The notes below the pieces were generated by a model. That model did not search any database and was not told the origin of the DNA. It saw only the letters and a program-made list of their open reading frames with translations. Source: Funneliformis mosseae (lineage: Eukaryota; Glomeromycota; Glomeromycetes; Glomerales; Glomeraceae). Taken from it: 13,448 nucleotides of DNA. Below, one piece after another: positions 1 to 8,821 of this stretch; within the stretch, counting starts at the first letter, position 1; every line of letters begins with the position of its first letter. Where the stretch lies: positions 1 to 13,448 of the forward strand of contig CAJVPP010002815.1 of assembly GCA_910592005.1 (NCBI GenBank). Reading direction: 5' to 3'. Position numbers and translations under genes: made by a program.

Positions 1-40
1 TAAATATCACAATGATAACCGTGATAACAGTGAAATCGGT

Positions 41-62
41 GAAAATGGTGATCACGATTTTC
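41..62. repeat. Imperfect 22-bp palindrome
   Basis: The arms gaaaat and attttc flank a centre containing the perfect palindrome gtgatcac; 20 of 22 positions are self-complementary. The octamer ggtgatca recurs at 66-73, and the first 80 bases are rich in gtgat/gataac words, so this may be a degenerate short repeat and not a protein-binding site. Confidence 0.4.
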
Positions 63-79
63 CTGGTGATCATTGGTAA

Positions 80-640
80 CGTTAGTTGGCACAGTCATTT
101 AGTTGCGCAAATGGATTATCACTAACAACGCTCTGATTTGTTATGTATGGAAGAATGAGTCCTTTGGTATTTTATCAATTCTCTAAAGTTATTCATGGGG
201 TGTTTCTCATAGTACTACGTAAACAGGAAAAGGAGGTCCTATCATCGTCACCAAATGTTAACGTGCAATCCTTGCAAATTGCAACTGTTAGACGGAGTGT
301 TCGAGTGGTAAATCTTTTAAGTTTACGTAGTAACTCAATTTAGTTTAACTCAAGATTTATAATCTACACAGTAATATATTCACAATAAAACTAGAAGCAA
401 AGCGGCTTGGTTGATTTAGAAGTATAATAATATGTTTATTGATAATAATAATAATAAAGATACAAGATAATAATAGAAAAATAAGAAATAATACGAAAAG
501 AAATCAAAGAGTTAAAGTACTAAGTGGGATATTAGGCCAGGCGCCTCTACAAGAACTACTAGATATGTATAAAAGCAAAATTAAAGGAAAACTAAAAGTG
601 AATTAAAAAGCGAACTACTGTTTACATGATTCTATTACTC
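80..640. other. AT-rich stretch without a supported gene
   Basis: I see no recognisable gene here. One 66-codon plus-strand frame (143-343) has no similarity that I recognise and no domain-like pattern. Positions about 424-500 are a low-complexity ATA/AAT-rich tract. The palindrome ggcgcc in the GC-richer word at about 536-548 stands out but has no partner that I can find. Confidence 0.5.
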
Positions 641-690
641 TCTATTTATATTAAATTAATATATAGATAGATATAACAAATAAATTAAAT

Positions 691-779
691 ATATCTAATA
701 TGTCCGATATGTCTAAGATATCAATTATATTAAATATGTTCAGTATATCAAATATATCAAATATGTCCGATATGTCTAA
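691..779. repeat. Short satellite-like direct repeat
   Basis: The 20-mer aatatgtccgatatgtctaa occurs exactly at 697-716 and again at 760-779, a 63-bp offset. A degenerate third copy lies between them near 733-752 (aatatgttcagtatatca). The flanks (645-695) are made of atata/taaat words. This is non-coding and probably a decayed minisatellite. Confidence 0.7.
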
Positions 780-912
780 CATTTAGATCTGCAATATACT
801 GCGTCACGTTCATCAATCCAATTCTGTTACAGTATAAACTTTATTTTAATGTATATTTTTTTTTTATTATTTATAAGAACAATACTAATAACAAGTTTTA
901 TATTATTAATAT

Positions 913-1927
913 TTAGTGTGTTTTCCTTCTATATTGATATATGTTTTAATCTAGCTTAGCATAATCTTGATGTATTGAAGTAATATAGCATCATCAAGAT
1001 CGTCCCATTCCTACTGAATTGTATTAAGGAATACATCACAGGTAATTTTTTTTTTGCTACTAAATACCTGATCTTTTTCTCCACCTTTCCCTTTAATACA
1101 GCTATACATTTTCAATAGGATTTAAGTCTAGGCTGTATAAAGACCAAGAAAGAACTCGTCCTGAAAGATGTTTTTTTAAGTCTTCTTAAATATTACGCGA
1201 GGTGTATTTTGGATTATTATCTTATTAGAAGACTCAGCTGTATTTGTATAACATGTCTGTATAACATATTTGTATTATTATACAGATGGTTGTCTAAGAT
1301 TTTTCGATACAAATGATAATCCAAATTTTCAGTAAACAAATGAATGCTAATTTTTCCTTTAACACTAATCACTACCCAAACATAAACCTTAAATAGGTGC
1401 TTTACCATAGGGGCAATTGGTTCTGCATTATGAGACCATATACACATAATATTTCTAAACATCTGAAGTATTATTTTATTAAAAAAAACAACTTTTTTTC
1501 AGTTGTATTGCGAATGATCACGTGCTCAAGACAAATGAAATTCCTTCATTTTTTTGGTTAAAAGAGGAACCTTTCTTGGAAGAACAGAAATATATCCAAG
1601 ATTGTTGAGCTCACAACATATTGTATATTTACTGACATTAAAGTTGGGATCTTTTTTTTTCCAATTCTGCCTTAAGTTCATCTGCTGTAGTAAAATGATT
1701 ATGTTGTAAAATTTTTTCAATATGGTGGTGTTGATTTGAAGCTAATTTTCTTAGATGGCCAGAAGAGTGACCAATAGAAATTTTGCCAGTTTTATTTAGT
1801 AAACTGATATATTATTTACATATGCGTAAAGAAATGCACAATTGATTAAAAATTTCCTTTGCATTACGCACTTTTTGTCTTAAAGTAACTTAATAGAATT
1901 TCTTTATATTTTTAAAGAGCTTGGCAT
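913..1927 (-). pseudogene. Tc1/mariner-type transposase, broken copy A
   Basis: This is a decayed cut-and-paste transposase of the Tc1 (DD34E) group, which would bind terminal inverted repeats and move the element into TA sites. It reads on the minus strand from ATG at 1927-1925. The N-terminal DNA-binding part contains the stretch TADELKAELEKK followed by CELNNLGYISVLPRK. The catalytic part contains MFRN...MVKH.FKVYVW.VISVKGKIS.HLFTENLD, then DNNPKYTSR, then LDLNPIENV. The total of about 338 codons matches Tc1 length. It is dead. The first catalytic Asp lies in the FSDES-type motif and is now Asn (codon 1480-1478). The two residues before the second Asp (codon 1221-1219) are both stops where Gln is usual. 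A stop replaces Trp after PIENV, and the frame changes several times. Terminal inverted repeats were not found with confidence. Orientation is opposite to copy B, whose start lies about 140 bp away. Confidence 0.85.
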
Positions 1928-2069
1928 AGTTTCAGAAAGGTAACAAAATAAAAACAAATAACAAATCTTATTTTTTAACTTACCTTTTTAATTCAGATTC
2001 TAATGTCTGATTTAGACATATAAACAAATGCCTAAATCCAGAAAGTGGTAAAACCGCAACCTAAAATAG

Positions 2070-3099
2070 ATGCAATCTTCTACCACTATTTTTTTCGCTA
2101 GGGATTGTATATTTTATCTTCATAAAAATGGTAATTTATATAATCAGATTACAGAAACTATTGAATATGAAAAAACAAAAGTTTATGATATATTAAAAAA
2201 ACATGTTAAAACTGGATCTGTTGATTCTAAGTCTCATTTTAAATAATCATATCTGATTAATGTTATAAATTGCAATTGACTTAAATGTTTAATAACAAAT
2301 AAAAAAGCACAAAATTAATGATTATGTGCTACTAGAATAAAAGAACTATGAAAAAAAAACAAGTCAAAATATTTCAGAAATTACCATTCATCACACCCTT
2401 CATTCACTTGGACTAAAAAGTTATATTGCATAGCAAAAACCTTTTATTTTACTAATAAATAAAGAGGCATAACTTGCATAGTACTTAGAACATGAAAGCT
2501 AAATAAAAAATTATTAGGCAAAAGAACTATAAAGTGATGATTGACCTTTACTCAATTTTAGCAAAGTCATACTAGCAGAGTATAGAGAAAACCAGAAAAT
2601 GAATGGTCACTCTCTTGTATTTCAGCCACAGTTAAACACAATCTAAGCTGTATATTTTAAAGTTATTTTTCACAAAAAGGGATAGGACTGATTGTATCAC
2701 TTTAAGGATCAGCAACCAGAACTACTCATATTGAAATACTGTGCAAAATATATTTTACCTATAATAAAGTGCATATTTCTAAGAAACAATGGTTTGTTTC
2801 AAAAAGATAATGCTAGACTTTATAAAACAAAGGTTACATCATCATTTTACGTATAAAAAAATCTGCATATTCTTTTCTAGTCTACTTAAAGTCTAAACCT
2901 TAACCCAATAAAAAATTTATGGGTTGAAGTAAAAAAGAATATTAGAAATAAAAAGAAAAAATCAACCAATCTTGTTGAACTTAAAAGAGATATTAAAAAT
3001 ACATAAAAAGCAATTCTGAAACATATGATCAAAAATTTGGTTGATAGTATGTCAGCACAAATTCAGGTAGTGATTGCAGCAAAAGGTGATATAGGCTAA
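2070..3099 (+). pseudogene. Tc1/mariner-type transposase, broken copy B
   Basis: This is a second dead Tc1-like transposase, from a different subfamily than copy A. It starts at ATG 2070 with 58 intact codons that include a helix-turn-helix region (QITETIEYEKTKVYDILKKH, then TGSVDSK). A second HTH portion reads TLHSLGLKSYIA near 2400. The catalytic core includes FQKDNARLYKT (Asp codon 2806-2808) and LNLNPIKNLWVEVKKNIR near 2893. The C-terminus is HMIKNLVDSM...QVVIAAKGDIG, ending at TAA 3097-3099. The distance from the second Asp to the third catalytic position is exactly 34 residues, as in DD34E, but the Glu is now Lys (AAA at 2911-2913, one G to A step from GAA). The usual SPDLN is SLNLN. 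Many in-frame stops sit at Gln/Trp-type positions, and the frame differs between the N- and C-terminal parts. I could not identify convincing terminal repeats. Confidence 0.85.
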
Positions 3100-3546
3100 T
3101 AGGAGGCTTTTGGAATAAAATTTCTGAATATGTATAATATAGTGTGTAGTCTTCCGGTCACTTTCCCAATATACAAAATTTTTGAAATCTTTATTGAACT
3201 TCAAATTTATCTACAAGACCAGAAAACATATCAAAATTCAATATTGAATTCAAGCTTAAAATCATTTTGAGCTTAAATCCTGTTAATATATCTTCTTATC
3301 CAAATTTTAAGTTTCCAAGATCAAGATGTTCACCATCTTTGTTAACGCGCAGGCCTCTTTTTAATCTCAAATAATATAATGAAAAAAGTATGCTATACTG
3401 CTTGCCCTTGAAAAGAACCTCAAGCTCTAAGGACTAAAGTGCCTGAGTGTGCTCGGGGTTCAATCAAGCAAGTCTAATTAACATACCATTTTTTTTATGT
3501 TATCCTAAAATTAATTCTAGAACTGATTCATTAATGTAATCAAATT
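3100..3546. other. Stretch without a supported gene
   Basis: This lies between Tc1 copy B and the 3551-4174 element. It is AT-rich, with a small hairpin at 3252-3274 (arms aagcttaaaat and attttgagctt, 10 of 11 pairs, one-base loop). A somewhat GC-richer word (gttaacgcgcaggcc) lies at about 3340-3354. A minus-strand frame running from about 3345 to 3150 has only three stops in about 65 codons but no motif that I recognise. No gene call is justified. Confidence 0.4.
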
Positions 3547-3583
3547 CTGATAAGTCTAATCTCTTTGAGGTTAGATTTATCAG
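3547..3583. repeat. 37-bp hairpin-forming inverted repeat
   Basis: The left arm ctgataagtctaatctc (3547-3563) and right arm gaggttagatttatcag (3567-3583) are 17 bases each around a ttt loop. Fifteen of 17 positions are Watson-Crick pairs, and the two differences would be G-U pairs if the top strand were transcribed. The arm contains the taagtctaa word that recurs through 3466-4174 and sits at the left edge of the candidate element. Confidence 0.7.
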
Positions 3584-3669
3584 GTTGCGAAACTTCAAAG
3601 ATGCAGAGCATGTATACAAGATATGTTTATAAAGTCTGCAAAATGAAATGGAGTATATATACAGTTTCA

Positions 3670-3720
3670 CCTCTAAGTCTAACCTTTAAGTTTAACCTCT
3701 AAGTCTAATCTCTAGGTGAA
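3670..3720. repeat. 13-bp tandem repeat, nearly four units
   Basis: The units are cctctaagtctaa (3670-3682), cctttaagtttaa (3683-3695), cctctaagtctaa (3696-3708) and a degraded tctctaggtgaa (3709-3720). Unit 2 differs from units 1 and 3 only by two C to T changes. The word resembles the element ends at 3551 and 4174. It is not the canonical fungal telomere unit CCCTAA. Confidence 0.8.
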
Positions 3721-3789
3721 AAAAAAATACCTTCCAATAGCATACAATATATAAGTAGTAGAAAGAAGGTAGGAGCATGAGCCTAAGGC

Positions 3790-3834
3790 GAATGTGGATA
3801 CCTCTGGAAAAAAAATATAGCATTCATATTCGCT
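3790..3834. repeat. Imperfect inverted repeat around gcgaat
   Basis: The words aaggcgaatgtgga (about 3786-3799) and cattcatattcgcttt (about 3821-3836) form inverted arms whose mismatches are mostly transitions. The right side continues as tgcttcgcttat. It lies inside the candidate element at 3551-4174. Confidence 0.35.
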
Positions 3835-3876
3835 TTGCTTCGCTTATATTTCTATCACTCTAATTCCCAAATAAGT

Positions 3877-4107
3877 CTAACCTTGAAAACTAATCTCTTT
3901 ACTATATTGATCAAACATCTGAGCTTTATTCTGAAGACTATTAACATGTCAGATCTGATAATTGCTTTTATTACAATAGCTACATAGGCCATTATCAATC
4001 TCTGAAAGTTTATCTATCTTTATAGGTCTATCACAAGTAAAGTACAGCCAACGCTTCTTAGCCCTATTTTCTCATAAATTCGAAAATATAAAAAAGTAAT
4101 TAAACAT
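3877..4107 (-). pseudogene. Unrecognised minus-strand coding remnant with a CxxC pair
   Basis: A minus-strand frame can be read from ATG at 4107-4105 to TAG at 3879-3877, interrupted by TGA at codon 12 and again at 3951-3949. Between these lie about 41 open codons, including KKRWLYFTCDRPIKIDKLSE and the pair CSYCNKSNYQI, which could bind metal. The second TGA is followed by HVNSLQNKAQMFDQYSKEIS in the same frame, so composition stays protein-like across the stop, as expected if TGA replaced an Arg (CGA) codon. I have a vague recollection of similar repeated sequences in Rhizophagus genomes but cannot assign a function. It lies wholly within the candidate element 3551-4174 and could be its cargo or a piece of host gene. 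A chance open stretch in AT-rich DNA is also possible. Confidence 0.35.
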
Positions 4108-4208
4108 TAAGGAATATTTGATTAAATATTTTAAATTGAGAAAAAGTTTACATATTTATTAGAGGTTAGACTTACATTAGTATTATAGCAAGAAGTGATA
4201 AAAAAAAT

Positions 4209-4265
4209 TGTGAATGTATTTGTTGCAGAAAGGCTTTCTCTATATTGCAAAAACTTTACCAGCAT
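4209..4265 (+). other. N-terminal zinc-finger-like motif of the polymerase pseudogene
   Basis: Codons read CECICCRKAF...LYQH. Taking Cys 4215-4217 and Cys 4224-4226 with His 4263-4265 gives CxxC-x12-H, like one half of a C2H2 or C2HC finger. The fourth ligand is not evident. A role in DNA or protein contact is inferred only. Confidence 0.45.
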
Positions 4266-5887
4266 TATAAAAGTAATAAAAGTAGTTTACCTTTAACGAA
4301 TAATACTCAAAGGAGTGTACCTAGACCTTAATCACTATCTTCAGCTCCAATAGATCATGTTTGAGAAAGGGATCGAAAAAAGGAGAAGCTAAAAGTAGTT
4401 AACCCAATTTCAGATCCGCAATTAATAATCTAAACTCCAGTTCCTAAAATTAAATCCCAAAAGAAAGCTCCTGTACTTGGTCTTGAATACATTACAGAAG
4501 AGGAGGCAAAGAATTGGATCAACTCAAATAATCGAAAACCTAAAGAACATTATAAAAATTAGGGAAAAAGATTAGTACAAAAGTGGAAAAAACTTGATTT
4601 AGGAGATCATGATATATCAGTAAGCTTGGATGAATATTTAACTCTTTATCACGATCTCGAATAATATGATCTAGATGCAGTTTGCCTACTGACATTAAAA
4701 GAGTTAGAAAAATATAGTAAGGTCTCTCCAAGGGATGAACTTAGTGAGGTTAAACAACAAGACGGTTAGGTAGATTCTAAAGCTAGATCAGGCCCAGCAA
4801 CCCAAGCTTACAGAGAAGGGTAAAAGAAAGAGATAGTTTCAACTCCTGAGGCTTTTATTCAAGTAGAGGATATACACTTTGAAGAATGCCTAGTTAGGAG
4901 AGATCTAAAAAGACCACATGAAAATCGATCTTTAATGAGCAAATGGATAGGCAAAGTTTCCCAACCTAAAAACAATCCAGCATATGCTTTTAATTGAACA
5001 ATAGCTAATTCAGAAGAATATAAAAAAATGCCATACATGCCTCAACTTATGGGACTAATTCATCTGAAAATAACAGAAGTTCTTCAAACAGAGCTTCATA
5101 GAAAAGACCAAATAAAATCAGCTATAGTAACATTATGCTTGTACTCAATTACTAAAAAAATTTGAGATAATACAAGTAAAATAATATATATAGAATATCA
5201 ACATAGAGAGAATATGCAATTGATTCTTTTAGAAGAGAAAATAGATGAGCATATAACCAAATCTGCTGGGAAAATAGATAATCATATTGAGGACACATTA
5301 AAAAGTAGATCTGGATGTGTTCTCAAACGAATTCTTGAAATAACTATTGAAGCATATACTTTATATTAGGGTACAGGAGGTTTATTCATCCTACTTCCAA
5401 AAAGCTTGCTAATACTAAGTTTACTATCAATCCTAATAATAATGGGTTGATCAATCTAAAAACAAATAAATTATCTGAAGAATATATTCGAGATGCATTA
5501 GATTGCTATTTCATAGATCAGGATGGATATACTGAGCATTTTGAAAGAATTTTTCGAGCAAAGAAGCTCAAATCCTACTTAGATGTTGTCAAGCTAGATG
5601 GTATTCTAATGCTAACACCAATCTGTCTACGTATATTTAATAAAATTTAGGAGATGAATCCAGATATCTTCATCAATGTTTGGGAATGAAATGAAGAATC
5701 GGCTACTCCTAAACCAGTAATAGCTAGCAAGAACTTTAAAAGACAACATAAAATCCGTTTGTTAGCTCTCACAAATATTACTAAATCTGAAAAAGGTAAG
5801 TATAGGTAAAAGAATCACTTCCTTTGGATCAAGAATCCTAACAGATTAATATATAGAGACAGTGCTCATAAAGCTAAGAAATATTTA

Positions 5888-5950
5888 TGTGATAGATGCT
5901 TCCAAAGTTGGCCTTCTGAAAATTCTCTAGAATATCATTTAGAATAGTAT
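5888..5950 (+). other. Second zinc finger of the polymerase pseudogene, last ligand lost
   Basis: CDRCFQSWPSENSLEYH gives CxxC (5888-5890 and 5897-5899) -x12-His (5936-5938). At the C2HC fourth position the codon is TAT (Tyr), one G to A step from TGT (Cys), and it is preceded by an in-frame TAG. Fingers like this commonly precede the exonuclease domain in eukaryotic polymerases of this class. Confidence 0.55.
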
Positions 5951-6339
5951 CCAGAATTACATGAAAATGTTTTCTGAGAGTCGCAATGCCAGTGAAAGGA
6001 ATTAATGATTTTGAAGAATTCAAGAATTATGATAGGATGATCAATACTTCATATATTATTATAGCTGATTTCGAAGCTGATAATAAGAAATGTGACGAAA
6101 AATATGGTAGACAAATGAGAAAACTTGCTGAACAGAAGGCTAATAGTTTCTGCTATTTAATTCACTGGATTGATACTAGAGATGTATAGGATTCGTTTCT
6201 ATACAGAGGAGAAAATGCCATATAAGAATTCGTCTGAAGGATTGATCAAGAACTAGTTTGTATCAATGAAAACTTAGCTATTAAAGCTAATCGAATTGAG
6301 ACTGAGGAAGACAAGAAAAGATTTGCTGAATTAGATACT

Positions 6340-6582
6340 TACTAGATCTGTAAGAGGAAAATTGCTATCGATAGGAAGGAAGTCAAATGCTTAGAAAATA
6401 AGATATTATGGTTTAATAATAAGCTAGAAAATACCCTAAAGAATTCAGAAGACTATAAGGCCTTAACTATATAAATTCTTAAAGTGACTAAGGCAATTGA
6501 TCAAGCAGAAGCTATGGATATTAAGGTTTGGGATCACTATCATATCACAGGTAAGTTTCGTGGATTAGCTCATAGGGATTGC
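6340..6582 (+). other. Endonuclease VII-like (treble-clef/HNH) module inside the exonuclease domain
   Basis: Between Exo I and Exo II lies a segment with ICKRK (Cys 6349-6351), a charged helical spacer, then WDHYHITGKFRG.AHRDCN (Asp 6532-6534, His 6541-6543, Cys 6580-6582). The pattern CxxC...DHCHxTGxxRGxxHxxCN is typical of recombination endonuclease VII domains found in eukaryotic polymerases of this family. Two expected metal ligands are changed by TGC/TGT to TAC/TAT steps: Tyr at 6340-6342 in place of the first Cys, and Tyr at 6538-6540 in DHYH in place of DHCH. An in-frame TAG (6343-6345) replaces the residue between them. Confidence 0.65.
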
Positions 6583-8821
6583 AATCTCAAACTCTAAATA
6601 TAGGATTAGAAAACCCCAATTCCAATTATTTTCCATAACTTCTGGGGTTATGACTCTTACTTGGTCTGTGAATCTGTTGGACGCTCAACTAATACATAAC
6701 ATATCAGGGTTATAGCTGAGATATTTGAGTGATACAAGTCTATGAAGGTAGGTCATCTCAAATATATAGATAGTCATCAGTTCATAAATAGTAGCTTGGC
6801 CAGTTTTACAAAAAATTTGGGTGATAACTATCTAATGACAAGCCAATATTTCAAAAAATTAGGTTATATAGAGGAGCAATTAGCATTAGTATATCGCAAA
6901 GGAGTTTATTTCTATGACTATATCAATTCTCATGATAGGTTTCTGGAGACAGAACTTCCTCCTATTCATGAATTTCATAATATTCTTAAAAGTAAGATCA
7001 CGTAATCTGATTACTAACATACCTAGAATGTATAGAAGGAATTCAGATGCCAAAATCTAGGTGAGTATCATGACCTCTATCTTAAAACTGACGTACTTAG
7101 TCTAGCAGATGTCTGGACAGAGTTTTGAAAAATGTCTATGAAATATTATGAGCTTGATCTCAGTCACTATGTTTCCACTCCATCACTATTCTGGGATGGA
7201 ATGCTTAAGATGACAGGAGTTAAAATCGAACTTTTTACAGATATGGCTATGCATGATTTTACTGAAAAAGTTAAATGTGATGGTATATCTATGGCATGTA
7301 AACGATATTTTAAGGCCAATAATCCTAAGATGGAAAAGGAATTTAATCTATCTAAACCCACATTCTGGATCTTATATGTAGACGCAACAAATCTTTATGG
7401 ACATTCTATGAGCTAATATTTGTCTATCGAAAATTATCAATGGGAAGCTAGTCAGGAATATTTATTAAAAAATCCAGTTATGCAGAAGAAATATCTTGAA
7501 AAGATTCTCAATACATAATCTGATGCTAAACAAGGGTATTTCTTAAATATTAATGCTCATTTCCCTTTAAAGACTCATGAATATTTAAAAGACTTGCCTC
7601 TAGCCGTGAAGAATATCACTGTAGAAAAGGATTGGTTATGTTCATATAATGCTAAACTTGTAAAATAATTAGATGGTGGATGCTTCTCTGTTACAGAAAA
7701 ATTAGTTTCCCATCTTGGATCACGAAAGAATTATGTAATCTATTACTAAAAGTTCTAATATTATGTAAAATTAGATATAGTTATAGATGAAGTTTCAGAG
7801 ATACTCTTCTTCGACCAGACTAACTGGCTTAAACTATATATAACTTTTAATATTGAGAAACATAATGAGGCTAAAAAAGCTGGAAATACATTTCTGAGTG
7901 ACTTTTTCAAACTTATGAATCTATCAGTATATGGCAAGACTATGGAAAATATTCGCAAGTATCAAGATGTCAAGATTATGAAGAATAATAATAAGCAAAA
8001 TGAAAAAGCTTTCTTGAAAAAGGTCCGCAAGCCCTTATTTAAATATGCTAGGCAACTTGGAAATACACTTATAGGAACGCATATGGGAAAGGCCAGTATG
8101 ACTCTCAATAAGCCTATCATAGTTAGAGCATCTGTTTTGAGACTTAGCAAACTTCACATGTACAAATTCTGGTATGAATATGTAAAAGAAAGATATGGTG
8201 ATAAAGCAAAGCTTGGCTATATAGATACAGATTCGTACATATTTTATGTTGAGACTGAAGATGTTTATAAAGATATGGATGAGTGATCAGACCTTTTTAA
8301 TCTTAATAGAGATCAAACTGTTAGCAAATATAAGAATAAGATTCTAGGCAATACAATTTCATTATTCACGCATATTCGGGCAAAATTATATCATTATGTC
8401 TTAGCAGAGTGTGAGCCTGATGGCAAGACCACAAACTCTAAGCATAAGGGGATTAGCAAAAAAGTATGTGCGAGATGACAACTGATACATATTTTTCATC
8501 TCTAGGCAGAACATTGCTTGATGACCCTGTAAACGAAGCCAAAATATTCGATCCTATAACCCAAGTCTATCTAGACTGTCTCTTTGGTAAAGAAGTGTTC
8601 TATGCCAAAAATGTGGGTATCAGATCAAAAAATCATGTATTATCTCTGGTCGAATCTGAGAAGAAGGCCCTCTGTCTTATAGATACTAAGCGCTAGATAT
8701 TATCAAATAGAATAACTACTTTATCATATGATATTAGCGTAATATAATTTATAAGAATATAGTCAAAGATGGTATTTCCCATGAAGAGGCCAAAAAAAGA
8801 GCTATAAGGGCTAAGCTTCCA

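Larger units (their letters stand above)
3551..4174. mobile_element. Candidate non-autonomous TIR element
   Basis: The left end taagtctaatctct (3551-3564) matches the reverse complement of the right end agaggttagactta (4161-4174) at 13 of 14 bases, 624 bp from end to end. Related words occur inside at 3566-3579, 3670-3720 and 3871-3882. The interior holds a hairpin, a 13-bp tandem repeat and a minus-strand coding remnant, with no transposase domain that I recognise. Its right end abuts the first readable codon of the polymerase pseudogene (4176), which suggests insertion at or before that gene's start. Target-site duplications are not clear. It could instead be a decayed larger transposon or a chance cluster of an abundant repeat word. 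Confidence 0.4.

Noticed and set aside
143..343. 66-codon plus-strand open frame
   Set aside because: No recognisable domain or family, flanked by non-coding repeats, and of a length expected by chance.
828..1960. Terminal inverted repeats for Tc1 copy A (TA-CAGT at about 831)
   Set aside because: The candidate left end has no convincing inverted match upstream of the transposase start.
3150..3345. Minus-strand frame with few stops next to Tc1 copy B
   Set aside because: Three stops in about 65 codons is not far from chance, and I could not identify a motif.
3399..3470. tRNA-like segment: complementary ends tgcttg/caagca about 72 nt apart and a B-box-like ggggttcaatc
   Set aside because: The T-arm and anticodon stems do not form, no clear A box is visible, and the match is limited to short words. 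At most a decayed tRNA-derived SINE.
3670..3720. Telomeric or subtelomeric array
   Set aside because: The unit is 13 bp and differs from CCCTAA, with only about four copies located internally.
7167..7361. Minus-strand open frame opposite the polymerase
   Set aside because: It is the antisense shadow of the polymerase frame; the plus strand carries the conserved motifs.
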